A DNA stretch of 14,779 bases from Chloroflexota bacterium (GCA_022572865.1 JACZVB010000005.1:1-14779), one strand, 5' to 3'; counted from the first letter of the stretch, positions 1 to 8,020 are shown. Program-made: numbers and translations. The notes: generated by a model from the letters alone, not told the origin.

Positions 1-1933
1 CAAAGCTTATCCTGGTTGGGAAATTGGCCTTGATCAGGCCGGTGATAACATTCACCGACGGTCTCTGGGTGGCTACTATGAGGTGGATACCGGTGGCTCT
101 GCCCATCTGGGCCAGACGGGTCAGGGACTGCTCTACTTCGAAGGGGGCCATGGTCATCAGGTCCGCCAGCTCGTCGATGACCACCACCAGGTAGGGAATC
201 TTCTCGCCGGCTGAAACCTTTAGATTGTATCCGCTGATGTTTCGGGCCGCAGCTGAGGCCATCAGCTTATAGCGATGGTCCATCTCCTGGCTGACCCACT
301 TCAAAGCCCCCACCACCTTATCCATATCTACTATTACGGGCGTAATGAGATGGGGCAAGGTGCTGAAGCTCACCAGCTCGACCCGCTTGGGGTCTATCAG
401 AACAAAGCGGACATCTTCAGGTGCGTTGTGCATCAGGATGCATGAGATCAAGGAGGTGATACAGACGCTCTTGCCGCTGCCCGTTGCACCTGCGATGAGG
501 AGGTGGGGCATCCCGGCCAGGGAGCCAACCACCATCTGGCCTGCGCTTCCCTTGCCCAAGGCCAGGGCTAGATTAGATTTTGCGAGGCCCTTCCTAAACT
601 CTTGGCCTTCCAGGGCCTCTCTCAAACCAACCAGGCTCATGGAGGAGTTGGGCACCTCTATGCCGACCAGGGACTTGCCCGGGACCGGCGCCTCGATTCT
701 TATGCTAGAGGCCGCAAGGGCCAGGGCCAGGTCTTTGTCCAGGGCCAGTATCTGGTCCACCCTGACCCGCTTCCTGGACACCTCTTCCAGCCGTATGACG
801 GGCTCGTTTTTCTCGTCCAGCTTGAACCTGCCGTTCTCGTCCCGCTCCCTCACCTCTTTGTATTTTCTGAACCAGCCCGGCTCGACCCCGAACTGGGTCA
901 CAGTGGGCCCGGGGTTTATCTGGGAGATCTTAGCCTCGATGCCGTGGCTGGCCAGGGCCTCTTCTATCTGCTCGGCCCGGCGCTGGTTATCGGCCGGTGT
1001 CAGCTCCATCTCAGTCGTAGATTCCAGAATGTCGGTAGACGGAAGCTTTGACCCGATCTGTTCAGAGGCGGCAAGCATGTTCCAGACCTGACTGGCAGGG
1101 CTCGCCTCCTTTAGCGCCGGGGGCTCCTCTTCCTGGGGCTCCAGCTCCTCGTCTTTCGAGGGGTCTTCGACTTCAACCACGGCGAGGCCCGGGTCTGTGT
1201 CCACTAATGTCTCATCAACGCCCATGACATATTTAATGGCGCCGTAGTCCGGGTCCTTGCTTAATTTAGGTCCCCGCCCGAAGAAGCGGCTCCCGATAGG
1301 CCCGTGGAACTTGCTCAGGTGCTTGATCAGGTTTCTTGTCCTCCGCATGTCATACCAATCCCTGATACGGACGACACTTGCCCCCAGCAAGCGTCCACTG
1401 GTCGTTACGGTCACGCCCAGCAGCGCCATTACGGTCACGGTCACGCGCCATGAGATTCGGGGGGTGAACAGGTATACCACGGCGACGCCTATCCCGATCA
1501 GCCTGAGAACGCCCAGGGCGTTCTGAGAGCCTATGATAGCGGTGCCGACGTCGCCTCCCAGGGTTGCATCGGCCAATGTGCCGGTCTCGGTCTGGAAAAA
1601 GGCCATGCAGCCGAAGGTCAAGGCCCCCAGGGCCACAAGGGACAGCCATCTATTTAACCGACGTGCCAGGCTTTGGGGATGCCTGAAGGCAACGATGATG
1701 GCGACCAGGATCCCTGCGCCGACCGGCGCCATGGCGATACCGAAGGTCTCGAGAAGGGTATCCAAGAAGACTACCAGAAGTGTGACTAGGATAACTAGTA
1801 ATACTATTCCAGATGCAAACCACTTGACTTCTGGATTCGCCATTCCGGGACCGGACAGACCGAATCTCATTGCCGTTGGACCTCTGGGGAAAAGCCCGCC
1901 ATTGGTTCCTCGGCCGGATCTGGCTCTAGCCAT
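1..1933 (-). CDS. ftsK: DNA translocase FtsK/SpoIIIE, C-terminus beyond the window
   Basis: Membrane-anchored, ATP-driven double-stranded DNA pump that clears and segregates chromosome termini at the division septum. The frame is open from an ATG at 1931-1933 to the left edge (644 codons seen), so the end of the motor and any gamma DNA-reading domain are missing. Hydrophobic segments lie at about residues 38-57, 65-83, 96-114, 141-157 and 161-178, followed by an acidic Glu/Pro-rich linker (about 235-270). The motor carries Walker A GATGSGKS (482-489, Lys488) and Walker B VVVIDE (Asp587, Glu588), then the ATQRPSVNVITG segment typical of FtsK. A strong ribosome site, AAAGGAGG, sits 7 bases before the ATG and fixes the start. 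It lies 54 bases after the RNase J stop in the same direction, so co-transcription is likely. The membrane anchor and motor make this a chromosomal FtsK rather than a plasmid transfer ATPase. Confidence 0.95.
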   Translation of the reverse strand, partial: MARARSGRGTNGGLFPRGPTAMRFGLSGPGMANPEVKWFASGIVLLVILVTLLVVFLDTLLETFGIAMAPVGAGILVAIIVAFRHPQSLARRLNRWLSLVALGALTFGCMAFFQTETGTLADATLGGDVGTAIIGSQNALGVLRLIGIGVAVVYLFTPRISWRVTVTVMALLGVTVTTSGRLLGASVVRIRDWYDMRRTRNLIKHLSKFHGPIGSRFFGRGPKLSKDPDYGAIKYVMGVDETLVDTDPGLAVVEVEDPSKDEELEPQEEEPPALKEASPASQVWNMLAASEQIGSKLPSTDILESTTEMELTPADNQRRAEQIEEALASHGIEAKISQINPGPTVTQFGVEPGWFRKYKEVRERDENGRFKLDEKNEPVIRLEEVSRKRVRVDQILALDKDLALALAASSIRIEAPVPGKSLVGIEVPNSSMSLVGLREALEGQEFRKGLAKSNLALALGKGSAGQMVVGSLAGMPHLLIAGATGSGKSVCITSLISCILMHNAPEDVRFVLIDPKRVELVSFSTLPHLITPVIVDMDKVVGALKWVSQEMDHRYKLMASAAARNISGYNLKVSAGEKIPYLVVVIDELADLMTMAPFEVEQSLTRLAQMGRATGIHLIVATQRPSVNVITGLIKANFPTRISF

Positions 1934-1987
1934 AATCTTTCCTCCTTTCCTACATCTTTAACCTCTACATCACTGATAAAAGACCCT

Positions 1988-3643
1988 TTACACTTCGATA
2001 ATAACGGGCAATATCATGGGACGGCGCTTGGTCTCCTGTAAATAGAACTTGCTCAAAGCGCTCTTCACGGTAGTTTCAATTTCCTTTGTGCTGCCGCTGT
2101 TAATCTTACCATCCAGGGCCTCGGCCAGGACCCTGCGGGTGCTCCCGACAAGGGCCTCGGCCTCGCCATCCTCTACAAATCCGTAGGTTACGACCTCCGG
2201 AGAAGGGTCGATGCGACCGGTAATTCTATTTCTACTTAACGTAATTATAACAAACCCGTCCCTGGAAAGTCGCCTCCTATCCCGAAGGACCCTGCTATCG
2301 CTGTTCCACCTGCCTGCGCCATCCAGGTATACGGGCCCAGATTGGACAGTCTGGGAGACTTGGCCCCGCTCCTCGGTCAGCTCCAGAACATCACCGTTTT
2401 CCAACACGAAAGTGTTGTCCGAAGGTATTCCCAGGGACTCAGCCAGCTGGGCGTGAAGGACGAGATGTCGGTATTCCCCGTGCACAGGTACGAAGAACTT
2501 GGGAGTGGTCAGCCCAATCATCAGCTTCAGCTCTTCCCGACTGGCGTGACCGTGGACATGGACCTGCTTGATCCCTCCGTAGAGTACGTGGGCTCCCAGC
2601 CGGAATAGGTTATCGATGGTCCTGCTTATGAGGGTCTGGTTGCCCGGGATGGGGGAGGCCGACATTATAACGGTATCGCCCTCTATGATCTGCATGCGCC
2701 TGTGCTCCTGGTTCGCCAACCGGGACAGGGCCGATGAGGGCTCCCCCTGGGTGCCGGTGAGGATGATTGCCACCCTACGATTAGTGAGGCCAGCGGTCTC
2801 CTCAAAGCTGACCAGGGCGCCTTCCGGAATGTGAAGATAACCGAGTTTAGTGGCAAGCTGCACGGTCTCCACCATGCTCCGGCCCTCGATGCAGACCTTA
2901 CGGCCATGGGCAACAGCCGCATCGATGACCTGTTGGACCCGAGAGACGAGAGAAGCAAAGGTAGCCACTATCACCCGCCCCTCCGCCTCCCCCATTATAA
3001 GGTTCAGCGCATCGCTAACGACCCTCTCAGAAGGGGTGTAGCCGGGCAACTCCGCATATGTGGAGTCTGACAGTAGAAGGTGAACCCCTTCCGCCCCTAG
3101 CCTGGCCAACCTGGCCAGGTCGGCCGGCTGGCCGTCTACCGGAGTGTGATCGAACTTGAAGTCGCCGGTGTGCACAACTGTGCCTACGGGGGTATGAATG
3201 ATGAGGCCCATGGAGTCGGGAATGCTGTGGCACACCCTGAACATCTCCACCTGAAAGGCGCCGACGAAGAAGGGCTCCCCAGGGCTGGCTGACACCAGTT
3301 TCGTGCCTTTGAGACATCCGTGTTCTTTCAGCCTGGCGGCAATCATACCCTCGGCCAGCCTGGAGGCGTATATGGGCGCGTCAAGCTGCTTGACCACGTA
3401 GGGCAGCGCTCCTATGTGGTCTTCGTGGCCGTGGGTGATTACTATGCCACGGACCCGGGAGGCATTTTCGACAAGGTAGGAGATGTCCGGGATAACCAGG
3501 TCTATGCCTGGCAGGTCCTCTCCTGGAAACTTAACACCGGCATCGATGACGAGGATGTCCTCGCCGTACTCCAACGCCAGCATGTTCTTGCCGATCTCAC
3601 CTACTCCGCCGAGGGGGATGACTTTGAGAGGTGGTCTGGTCAT
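1988..3643 (-). CDS. rnj: Ribonuclease J (metallo-beta-lactamase/beta-CASP RNase)
   Basis: RNase J combines endonuclease and 5'-to-3' exonuclease activity in RNA maturation and decay, in the cytoplasm, using two zinc ions. The 551 residues are the normal family length. The metallo-beta-lactamase core begins with PLGGVGEIGKN (10-20) and carries the metal motif HGHEDH (71-76), a further His at CHS (139) and Asp in HTGDFKFD (161). The beta-CASP part ends with the VHGHASREE and FVPVHGEYRHL motifs, both RNase J hallmarks, followed by the small C-terminal domain. The ATG at 3641-3643 lies 9 bases after the uracil-DNA glycosylase stop and has no good Shine-Dalgarno of its own, so translational coupling to that gene is likely. 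Only one RNase J is visible here, so J1 versus J2 cannot be assigned. Confidence 0.96.
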   Translation of the reverse strand: MTRPPLKVIPLGGVGEIGKNMLALEYGEDILVIDAGVKFPGEDLPGIDLVIPDISYLVENASRVRGIVITHGHEDHIGALPYVVKQLDAPIYASRLAEGMIAARLKEHGCLKGTKLVSASPGEPFFVGAFQVEMFRVCHSIPDSMGLIIHTPVGTVVHTGDFKFDHTPVDGQPADLARLARLGAEGVHLLLSDSTYAELPGYTPSERVVSDALNLIMGEAEGRVIVATFASLVSRVQQVIDAAVAHGRKVCIEGRSMVETVQLATKLGYLHIPEGALVSFEETAGLTNRRVAIILTGTQGEPSSALSRLANQEHRRMQIIEGDTVIMSASPIPGNQTLISRTIDNLFRLGAHVLYGGIKQVHVHGHASREELKLMIGLTTPKFFVPVHGEYRHLVLHAQLAESLGIPSDNTFVLENGDVLELTEERGQVSQTVQSGPVYLDGAGRWNSDSRVLRDRRRLSRDGFVIITLSRNRITGRIDPSPEVVTYGFVEDGEAEALVGSTRRVLAEALDGKINSGSTKEIETTVKSALSKFYLQETKRRPMILPVIIEV

Positions 3644-3652
3644 TTGGGGATA

Positions 3653-4264
3653 CTAAAACATAGACAATTGCTCTGGTCCGTGCTCTTCTTCGGGGACCTG
3701 GTCGGCCTTGGCTAGGATAGCTGGTATCTTCTTGACATCCTCTATCAGTGTGTCCCTCAGGCGCTGCTGGTGCAGGGCCGCCGCAGGATGATACATTGCG
3801 AAGACCATCTGCCCATCGACCTTCTTAGAGGTGCCGTGGACCTTGCTGATGGACTGCTTGGAGAAGAAGCGGGCCATAGAGTATCTGCCCAGCGTCACCA
3901 CCAACTTAGGCTTGAGAAGCTGTATCTGCCTGTCCAGCCACCCAGAGCAGGCCTGGATCTCCTCCGGCAACGGGTCCCGATTCCCGGGAGCCCTGCATTT
4001 GATCACGTTGGTGATATAGACTTCAGACCGGTCCAGACCTATGACCCCCAGAAGCTCCTCCAGGAACTTACCCGCCGGACCCACGAAAGGACGCGCTTGC
4101 TGGTCTTCGTAGAACCCTGGGCCTTCACCGATGAACATGATCGCCGGACTCTCAGGCCCCTCGCCCGGAACGGCATGGGTTCGACCCCGGCACAGGCCGC
4201 ACTTCTCGCAGACTGAGATAGAGGAATGGAGATCGGTCAGCTCAGACAAGAGCCCCTCCAGCAA
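3653..4264 (-). CDS. Family 4 (Fe-S) uracil-DNA glycosylase
   Basis: Removes uracil from DNA to begin base-excision repair. Numbered from the longest frame (203 residues), it shows the family 4 signature: iron-sulfur ligands Cys19, Cys22, Cys90 and Cys106, the catalytic-motif segment GEGPGFYED (46-54), the NVIKCRAPGNRDP block, and the second motif HPAAAL (159-164). The longest frame begins at a TTG with nothing like a ribosome site before it, and an in-frame TAG lies a few codons upstream. A second TTG at 4247-4249 follows GGAGGGG by about 4 bases, so the real protein probably starts there (198 residues); the lost residues carry no motif. It is the first gene of the apparent UDG-rnj-ftsK run, 9 bases before rnj. 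Family 4 rather than family 5 is chosen from GEGPG and the four cysteines. Confidence 0.93.
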   Translation of the reverse strand: MLEGLLSELTDLHSSISVCEKCGLCRGRTHAVPGEGPESPAIMFIGEGPGFYEDQQARPFVGPAGKFLEELLGVIGLDRSEVYITNVIKCRAPGNRDPLPEEIQACSGWLDRQIQLLKPKLVVTLGRYSMARFFSKQSISKVHGTSKKVDGQMVFAMYHPAAALHQQRLRDTLIEDVKKIPAILAKADQVPEEEHGPEQLSMF

Positions 4265-4600
4265 CCAGCGATGGGGGCGAACCTAGACGCGTCCCCGTAG
4301 AGAACGGAAGACCTGCAAGGACTAGGGTAATGCAAATCGCTTAAAGCGGCGGCTCTATGTGATACTGGAACAAGATCCGTACTAAGAAATACGCCCGGAG
4401 GATGTAAGAAGCGTCTTAGTGCTTACGCACGAAGTATAGCATCGGTGTCAATCCGATATTGAGGTCCGCGGGCCCGGACCCCTGGGAAGTGTCCGAATAG
4501 GAAAAAGCCAAATAACGGCTGGAACTGGTCCTGTTATTGACAGAGAGGGATGGAATCTGAGGTCGAGGGGATGAAAGAGCCCTGGGTAGAGGGGAAAGGG
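4265..4600. other. 336-base gap with multiple inverted repeats, possible structured RNA
   Basis: No convincing protein gene is seen on either strand between acpP and the uracil-DNA glycosylase gene. The middle part is rich in complementary segments: ACTAAGA at 4381-4387 with TCTTAGT at 4414-4420; an alternative GTAAG at 4404-4408 with CTTAC at 4422-4426, which competes with the first; ATCGG at 4441-4445 with CCGAT at 4453-4457; and GGTCCG at 4463-4468 with CGGACC at 4475-4480. I compared it by eye with tmRNA, RNase P, SRP RNA, T-box, FMN and group II intron domain V motifs and recognised none. It could be a leader of the UDG-rnj-ftsK operon (minus), an independent small RNA, or decayed sequence. 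Confidence 0.4.
4502..4520 (-). terminator. Weak candidate intrinsic terminator after acpP
   Basis: On the minus strand AGCC and GGCT form a short stem (4 pairs plus a possible G-U) around a 6-7 base loop, followed at once by TTTTT. It lies about 80 bases beyond the acpP stop and could end the DUF177-acpP transcript. The stem is short, so the call is weak. Confidence 0.3.
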
Positions 4601-4861
4601 TCAGGAGTCCGAGCCCATCTGGTCGTTTATATAGTCCACGGCATCCTTGACCGTGAGTATCTTCTCGGCGTCCTCGTCCGCGATCTCCAGCTTCCTGTTT
4701 TCGTCGCTGAACTCCTCTTCGAGGGCCATGATCAGCTCTACCAGGTCCAGGGAGTCGGCGTTCAGGTCATCTACGAAGGACGCTGAGAGAACGACTTCTT
4801 CCTCCTCCACACCCAGCTGGTCCACAATTATCTTTTTAACCCTATCGGAAATGGTAGCCAT
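4601..4861 (-). CDS. acpP: Acyl carrier protein
   Basis: Small acidic carrier whose phosphopantetheine arm holds growing acyl chains during type II fatty acid synthesis in the cytoplasm. At 86 residues it is slightly longer than the usual 77-80, because of a short C-terminal tail (NDQMGSDS). The attachment motif DSLDLVEL has its serine at residue 37 (D36-S37-L38), preceded by the typical FVDDLNA. The recognition helix reads IADEDAEKI where many ACPs have IPDEDAEKI. An AGGAG lies 6 bases before the ATG. It is the last gene of the fab group, 52 bases after nusB, and may have its own promoter in that gap. The identification is secure; the exact acyl substrates are not visible. Confidence 0.97.
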   Translation of the reverse strand: MATISDRVKKIIVDQLGVEEEEVVLSASFVDDLNADSLDLVELIMALEEEFSDENRKLEIADEDAEKILTVKDAVDYINDQMGSDS

Positions 4862-4888
4862 GTCTGACTCCTAGTTACTTTCCCTCAT

Positions 4889-4917
4889 ATGTAAGGGTAT
4901 TCAATGGTCTGTGTCAA
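4889..4917 (-). promoter_or_regulatory. Candidate internal promoter for acpP
   Basis: A perfect -35 TTGACA (4912-4917, overlapping the nusB stop) is followed after 17 bases by TTACAT (4889-4894), a poor -10. Separate promoters before highly expressed acpP genes are known in other bacteria, so an internal promoter is plausible, but the -10 makes this weak. Confidence 0.3.
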
Positions 4918-5324
4918 GCACTTATCTCGGCCATCAAGGCCCCAAGAACGCCGTTGACGAATCGAGGCGAGCTATCGCTGCCGAAGGTCTTGGCCATCTC
5001 CACGGCTTCGTTGACCGCGACCTTGGGCGGCGTTTTCTTCAGCCACATCAGCTCATATATGGCGATACGCAGTATGTTCCTGTCTATGATGGAAAGCTGG
5101 TTGACCGGCCAACTTGGAGCATGGGTCTGCACGATTTTGTCTATCCTCTCCAGATTGCTGGTCACTCCGTTCACCAGCTCCGTAGCAAAGGCCAGGGAGT
5201 TCTCCGGCACCGCTCCTTCCTCTTTGGTCCTGCCTAAGATCCCCTCGATGCCATGGCCAACAGCATCGGCCTCGTAAAGGGCCTGCAGGGCCGTGATCCT
5301 TCCTCGACGCCTGGGGCCGGGCAT
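4914..5324 (-). CDS. nusB: Transcription antitermination factor NusB
   Basis: NusB binds boxA RNA with ribosomal protein S10 (NusE) and builds the antitermination complex needed for rRNA transcription. The 136 residues match the usual length. It begins with the [16 protein letters not shown] segment (RxxA..LY), continues with the central [15 protein letters not shown] helix, and ends with [30 protein letters not shown], the most conserved NusB block. The ATG at 5322-5324 is 14 bases after the fabG stop, with GAGG about 7 bases upstream. Its place between fabG and acpP is unusual compared with the textbook fab cluster and suggests shared growth-rate control of rRNA and lipid synthesis (inference). 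Confidence 0.95.
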   Translation of the reverse strand: MPGPRRRGRITALQALYEADAVGHGIEGILGRTKEEGAVPENSLAFATELVNGVTSNLERIDKIVQTHAPSWPVNQLSIIDRNILRIAIYELMWLKKTPPKVAVNEAVEMAKTFGSDSSPRFVNGVLGALMAEISA

Positions 5325-5338
5325 GGGGCCATCCTCGT

Positions 5339-6091
5339 CTAGGCCATAAACATCCCGCCGTCAACACCCACCACCTGGCCTGTAATGTAGGAGGACTGAG
5401 GGGAGGTGAGAAATTCAACGACGTGGGCCACATCTTCTGGGGAGCCGAAACGCTTTTGGGGGACCAGTCCCTGGAGCCGCTCCTTTATCTGATCGCTAAG
5501 TCCCCGGGTCATGTCCGTGTCGATAAAGCCGGGGGCCACAGCGTTGACGGTGATCCCTCGAGAAGCGACCTCTCTAGCAGTGGTCTTGGTCAGGCCGATG
5601 AGGCCCGCCTTGGCAGCCGAATAGTTGGCCTGACCAGGATTGCCGGTCAGTCCAACTACGCTGGAGATGTTGACGATTCTTCCCCACCGGCTCTTCACCA
5701 TGTGCACCAGCACCGCACGGGTGCACATGAAGGCGCCCTTTAAATTGGTATCCAGGACTGCGTCCCAATCCTCGTCCTTCATCCTCAACAGCAGGGCATC
5801 CCTGTTTATTCCCGCATTATTCACCAGAACATCCACCTTGCCGAAGTGATCGATGGTGGATTTTACCAGCCTGTTCACTTCTTCAACTTTGGTGACATCG
5901 GTCTTTAAGCTCAGGAGCCGTTCTTCCGAGCCCCCGGCCTCCAGTACCAGACTATGGGTTCGGGAGGTATCACTGATGCCTCCGATGACCACCGATGCAC
6001 CGGCGGACGCAAGCTTCAGCACGATGGCCTGCCCTATTCCGCGCGAGCCCCCGGTAACTATAGCTACTCTGCCCGAGAGGGTCTCTTCCAC
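5339..6091 (-). CDS. fabG: 3-oxoacyl-[acyl-carrier-protein] reductase
   Basis: Reduces 3-oxoacyl-ACP to 3-hydroxyacyl-ACP with NADPH, the first reduction in each round of fatty acid elongation. It is a classical short-chain dehydrogenase of 250 residues: TGGSRGIG nucleotide-binding loop (13-20), NNAG (91-94), and the catalytic set Asn116, Ser144, Tyr157 and Lys161 (YSAAK). The C-terminus [10 protein letters not shown] is typical of FabG. It starts with GTG at 6089-6091 and has only a weak ribosome site. The start is preferred because the Rossmann fold begins at residue 8. It lies 39 bases after the fabD stop and 14 bases before nusB. Position in a fab operon favours FabG over other short-chain dehydrogenases. 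Confidence 0.95.
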   Translation of the reverse strand: MEETLSGRVAIVTGGSRGIGQAIVLKLASAGASVVIGGISDTSRTHSLVLEAGGSEERLLSLKTDVTKVEEVNRLVKSTIDHFGKVDVLVNNAGINRDALLLRMKDEDWDAVLDTNLKGAFMCTRAVLVHMVKSRWGRIVNISSVVGLTGNPGQANYSAAKAGLIGLTKTTAREVASRGITVNAVAPGFIDTDMTRGLSDQIKERLQGLVPQKRFGSPEDVAHVVEFLTSPQSSYITGQVVGVDGGMFMA

Positions 6092-6130
6092 TTCACTCTG
6101 CCGGGGCTAGCCCGCCTAGGGCCAGCGCCA

Positions 6131-7057
6131 CTAGTCTTTACGAAAGTCCGGGAGGTTAATGGCCTTGACCGAAGGGTCGATACGCCGGATCAAACTGCAC
6201 AGGATTCTTCCGGGCCCTATCTCTATGAAGGTAGACACCCCTGCCCCTATCATGTACTCCACCGACCCTAACCAGCGGACGCAATGGCAGAGTTGCCTCA
6301 CCAGCTCTTCCTTCACCTCGCCGGCGCTCACTACGGGCATTGCACTGCTGTTGGCGATAATGGGCACTGCTGCATCGGCTAAGTTTACCGCTTCCAGGGC
6401 TCGGGTCATTCCCTCCACCGTAGGCTCCATCAGACTGGAGTGGAAGGCCGAGCCTACAGGCAGGGGCACCACTTTCCTGGCCCCTCTGGCCCTGGCCATG
6501 TCCAGGGCCCTGGGTATGTTCTCTACGGGCCCGCTGATGACGATCTGCTCCCTGGAGTTGACGTTGGAGATCTGCATGCCGGTCTGCTGGCAGATCTCCT
6601 CGGTAGTAGCCTCATCCAGGCCGATGATAGCCGCCATGCCCCCTGGATTGAGGTTATTGGCATCCTGCATGAGGCGCCCCCTCTCCCTGACCAGGCGCAG
6701 GGCCTCCGGGAACTGCAGGGCGCCCGCCGCCACCAGGGCAGTGTACTCGCCCAGGCTGTGCCCGGCCACGAAGGAGGGCGAGAGCTGCCATTCGTCCGCG
6801 GACTCCTTCATCTCGGCGAGGGCGGCGATGCTGGTGGTAAAAATGGCCGGCTGAGCGTTATAGGTCTGGGTAAGCTCCTCCTGGGGCCCCTGGAAACAGA
6901 GGGCAGTCAACGGGAACCCCAGGGTCTCGTCAGCCTCATCGAATATCCTGCGGGCCGATTCTGATCTCTCGTAGAGCTCCTTTCCCATTCCAACGGTCTG
7001 GGAACCTTGTCCGGGGAAGATGAAGGCCATCTTCTCCGGCGGTGATTGTATGGCCAT
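6131..7057 (-). CDS. fabD: Malonyl-CoA:ACP transacylase
   Basis: Moves malonyl from CoA to acyl carrier protein, supplying the two-carbon donor for fatty acid synthesis. The 308 residues are normal for FabD. Visible motifs are FPGQGSQ (14-20), the nucleophile elbow GHSLGE with Ser101, Arg126 in RERGRLMQ, and His206 in GSAFHS, the partner of the serine. An AAGGAG 8 bases before the ATG is a good ribosome site. The gene lies 31 bases after rpmF and 39 bases before fabG. Stand-alone size and operon context argue against a polyketide-synthase acyltransferase domain. Confidence 0.96.
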   Translation of the reverse strand: MAIQSPPEKMAFIFPGQGSQTVGMGKELYERSESARRIFDEADETLGFPLTALCFQGPQEELTQTYNAQPAIFTTSIAALAEMKESADEWQLSPSFVAGHSLGEYTALVAAGALQFPEALRLVRERGRLMQDANNLNPGGMAAIIGLDEATTEEICQQTGMQISNVNSREQIVISGPVENIPRALDMARARGARKVVPLPVGSAFHSSLMEPTVEGMTRALEAVNLADAAVPIIANSSAMPVVSAGEVKEELVRQLCHCVRWLGSVEYMIGAGVSTFIEIGPGRILCSLIRRIDPSVKAINLPDFRKD

Positions 7058-7088
7058 GACGACTACTCCTTAATAATGCTCCTGAAAA

Positions 7089-7265
7089 CTACTCCGCAAA
7101 AACCTCTCGACCATTATAAGTGCCACAGGTTGGGCAGACATGGTGGGGCAATTTCTGGCTATGACATCTGGGACAGGGTACCAGGGCCGGCCTGATCATG
7201 CTGGAGTGGGCACGACGCTTATTCTTCCTGGCTTTGCTGGTCTTTCTTTTTGGCAGGGCACCCAT
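7089..7265 (-). CDS. rpmF: 50S ribosomal protein L32
   Basis: A 58-residue reading frame that is easily missed for its size. It starts MGALPKRKTSKARKNKRRAH, the conserved basic N-terminus of L32, and carries a zinc-ribbon of four cysteines, CPRC (31-34) and CPTC (44-47), ending NGREVFAE. L32 is a component of the large ribosomal subunit. The ATG is 26 bases after the DUF177 stop and the TAG is 31 bases before fabD. The DUF177-rpmF pair is one of the most conserved small gene pairs in bacteria, which supports both calls. The ribosome site is weak. Retention of all four cysteines means the zinc-containing form is encoded. Confidence 0.95.
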   Translation of the reverse strand: MGALPKRKTSKARKNKRRAHSSMIRPALVPCPRCHSQKLPHHVCPTCGTYNGREVFAE

Positions 7266-7291
7266 ATTACACCATTTCCCGTATCATCTAC

Positions 7292-7861
7292 TCAGGCGGT
7301 TTGGCCTCTGGCTACAACAAAGGAGGACTGGTCCTGGTTGTCTTTACTGGAGCCGTTTGGCGGCGGGCTACACATGCACTGGGCCCGGTTGAGGTCGGCG
7401 CCGCACTGGATACACAGTCCAGCGCAGTTAGGCTTGCATAACGGTTTCAGGGGAGCGTTGAGGACAGCGTATTCCCGCAGGGCCGGCTCCAGATCGAGGA
7501 GGTTCTGGGAGTCGATAAGCAGCCCTTCAGCTTCAAGCACTATCCTCCCCGTTCTGGCTGAGGCCTCACGCACCGGAACGTACTCCTCTTCCATCTCAAG
7601 CTCGAAACCATAGTCAAAGATGGTAAGGCAACGGACACATGTACATCCGATAACCGCCGCCAGGATACCCTGGACCAGGATACCACCGTCGGTACGCATC
7701 AGAGACAAGCCGCCTTTTATGGTAGCCGGCCTCACGCCCTCATCTACGGTCAACTCCACATCAACATCGAGAGCCCTGACCGATCCGATGGGCCCTACAA
7801 TCATTTGGGCTACGTTAATCAGCATCGCAGAGAGAGAGGAACTATTACTAGGTTGCGTCAT
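7292..7861 (-). CDS. DUF177/YceD family protein (rRNA accumulation factor)
   Basis: Member of the YceD/DUF177 family, tied to 23S rRNA accumulation and almost always found before rpmF. The longest frame has 189 residues, but its ATG is part of the -10 box of a near-perfect promoter, so it cannot be used from that promoter. The next ATG (7823-7825) opens MLINVAQMIVGPIGSVRA, which matches the usual DUF177 beginning (M-x-I-N-V-xx-L...P-x-G), and gives 177 residues; this is the preferred start. The C-terminal third holds a cysteine cluster, CKPNCAGLCIQCG then CMC, probably a metal site, plus the inner CVRC pair. No clear Shine-Dalgarno precedes either start. The tail SSKDNQDQSSFVVARGQTA is low in features. 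Confidence 0.88.
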   Translation of the reverse strand: MTQPSNSSSLSAMLINVAQMIVGPIGSVRALDVDVELTVDEGVRPATIKGGLSLMRTDGGILVQGILAAVIGCTCVRCLTIFDYGFELEMEEEYVPVREASARTGRIVLEAEGLLIDSQNLLDLEPALREYAVLNAPLKPLCKPNCAGLCIQCGADLNRAQCMCSPPPNGSSKDNQDQSSFVVARGQTA

Positions 7862-7889
7862 TATAGAAATCTGTGGAAATCAGTGTCAA
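7860..7889 (-). promoter_or_regulatory. Near-consensus sigma-70 promoter of the DUF177-acpP operon
   Basis: Perfect -35 TTGACA (7884-7889) and perfect -10 TATAAT (7860-7865) with an 18-base spacer, minus strand. The expected transcription start is near 7853, leaving a leader of about 28 bases to the preferred DUF177 ATG at 7825. Both hexamers are exact, so this should be a strong promoter for the whole operon. Confidence 0.8.
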
Positions 7890-7949
7890 GGCTTCCGGCG
7901 AGCGATGAGCCCCAGGACCTCAGGCATAACATAATACCATGTAACAGTG

Positions 7950-7979
7950 TTGACGGGCCTTGAGGCCTGTGGGTATGAT
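7950..7979 (+). promoter_or_regulatory. Candidate sigma-70 promoter for the enoyl-CoA hydratase gene
   Basis: TTGACG (7950-7955) and TATGAT (7974-7979) are separated by 18 bases on the plus strand; each has one mismatch to consensus. The spacer holds the inverted repeat GGCCT-TG-AGGCC (7956-7967), a possible operator. The start of transcription would be near 7986, giving a leader of about 150 bases. Confidence 0.55.
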
Positions 7980-8020
7980 GCGGCTGATAAGCGGTAAATC
8001 ATGAGCCAAATACTGCACAT

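Noticed and set aside
345..1091. Long plus-strand open frame of 248 codons
   Set aside because: Lies wholly antisense to ftsK, whose motifs are clear on the other strand; Ser/Arg/Pro-rich composition typical of a shadow frame in GC-rich DNA.
4421..4452. Promoter from TTGACA on the minus strand at 4447-4452
   Set aside because: TATACT follows only 7 bases later and nothing like a -10 lies at 16-19 bases, so the hexamer alone is not enough.
4300..4525. Group II intron, tmRNA, RNase P or TnpB guide RNA
   Set aside because: The hairpins suggested these, but no domain V, tmRNA ends, RNase P core or transposon gene could be found.
6159..6854. Plus-strand open frame of 231 codons
   Set aside because: Antisense to fabD, with no recognisable domain; fabD has all catalytic residues.
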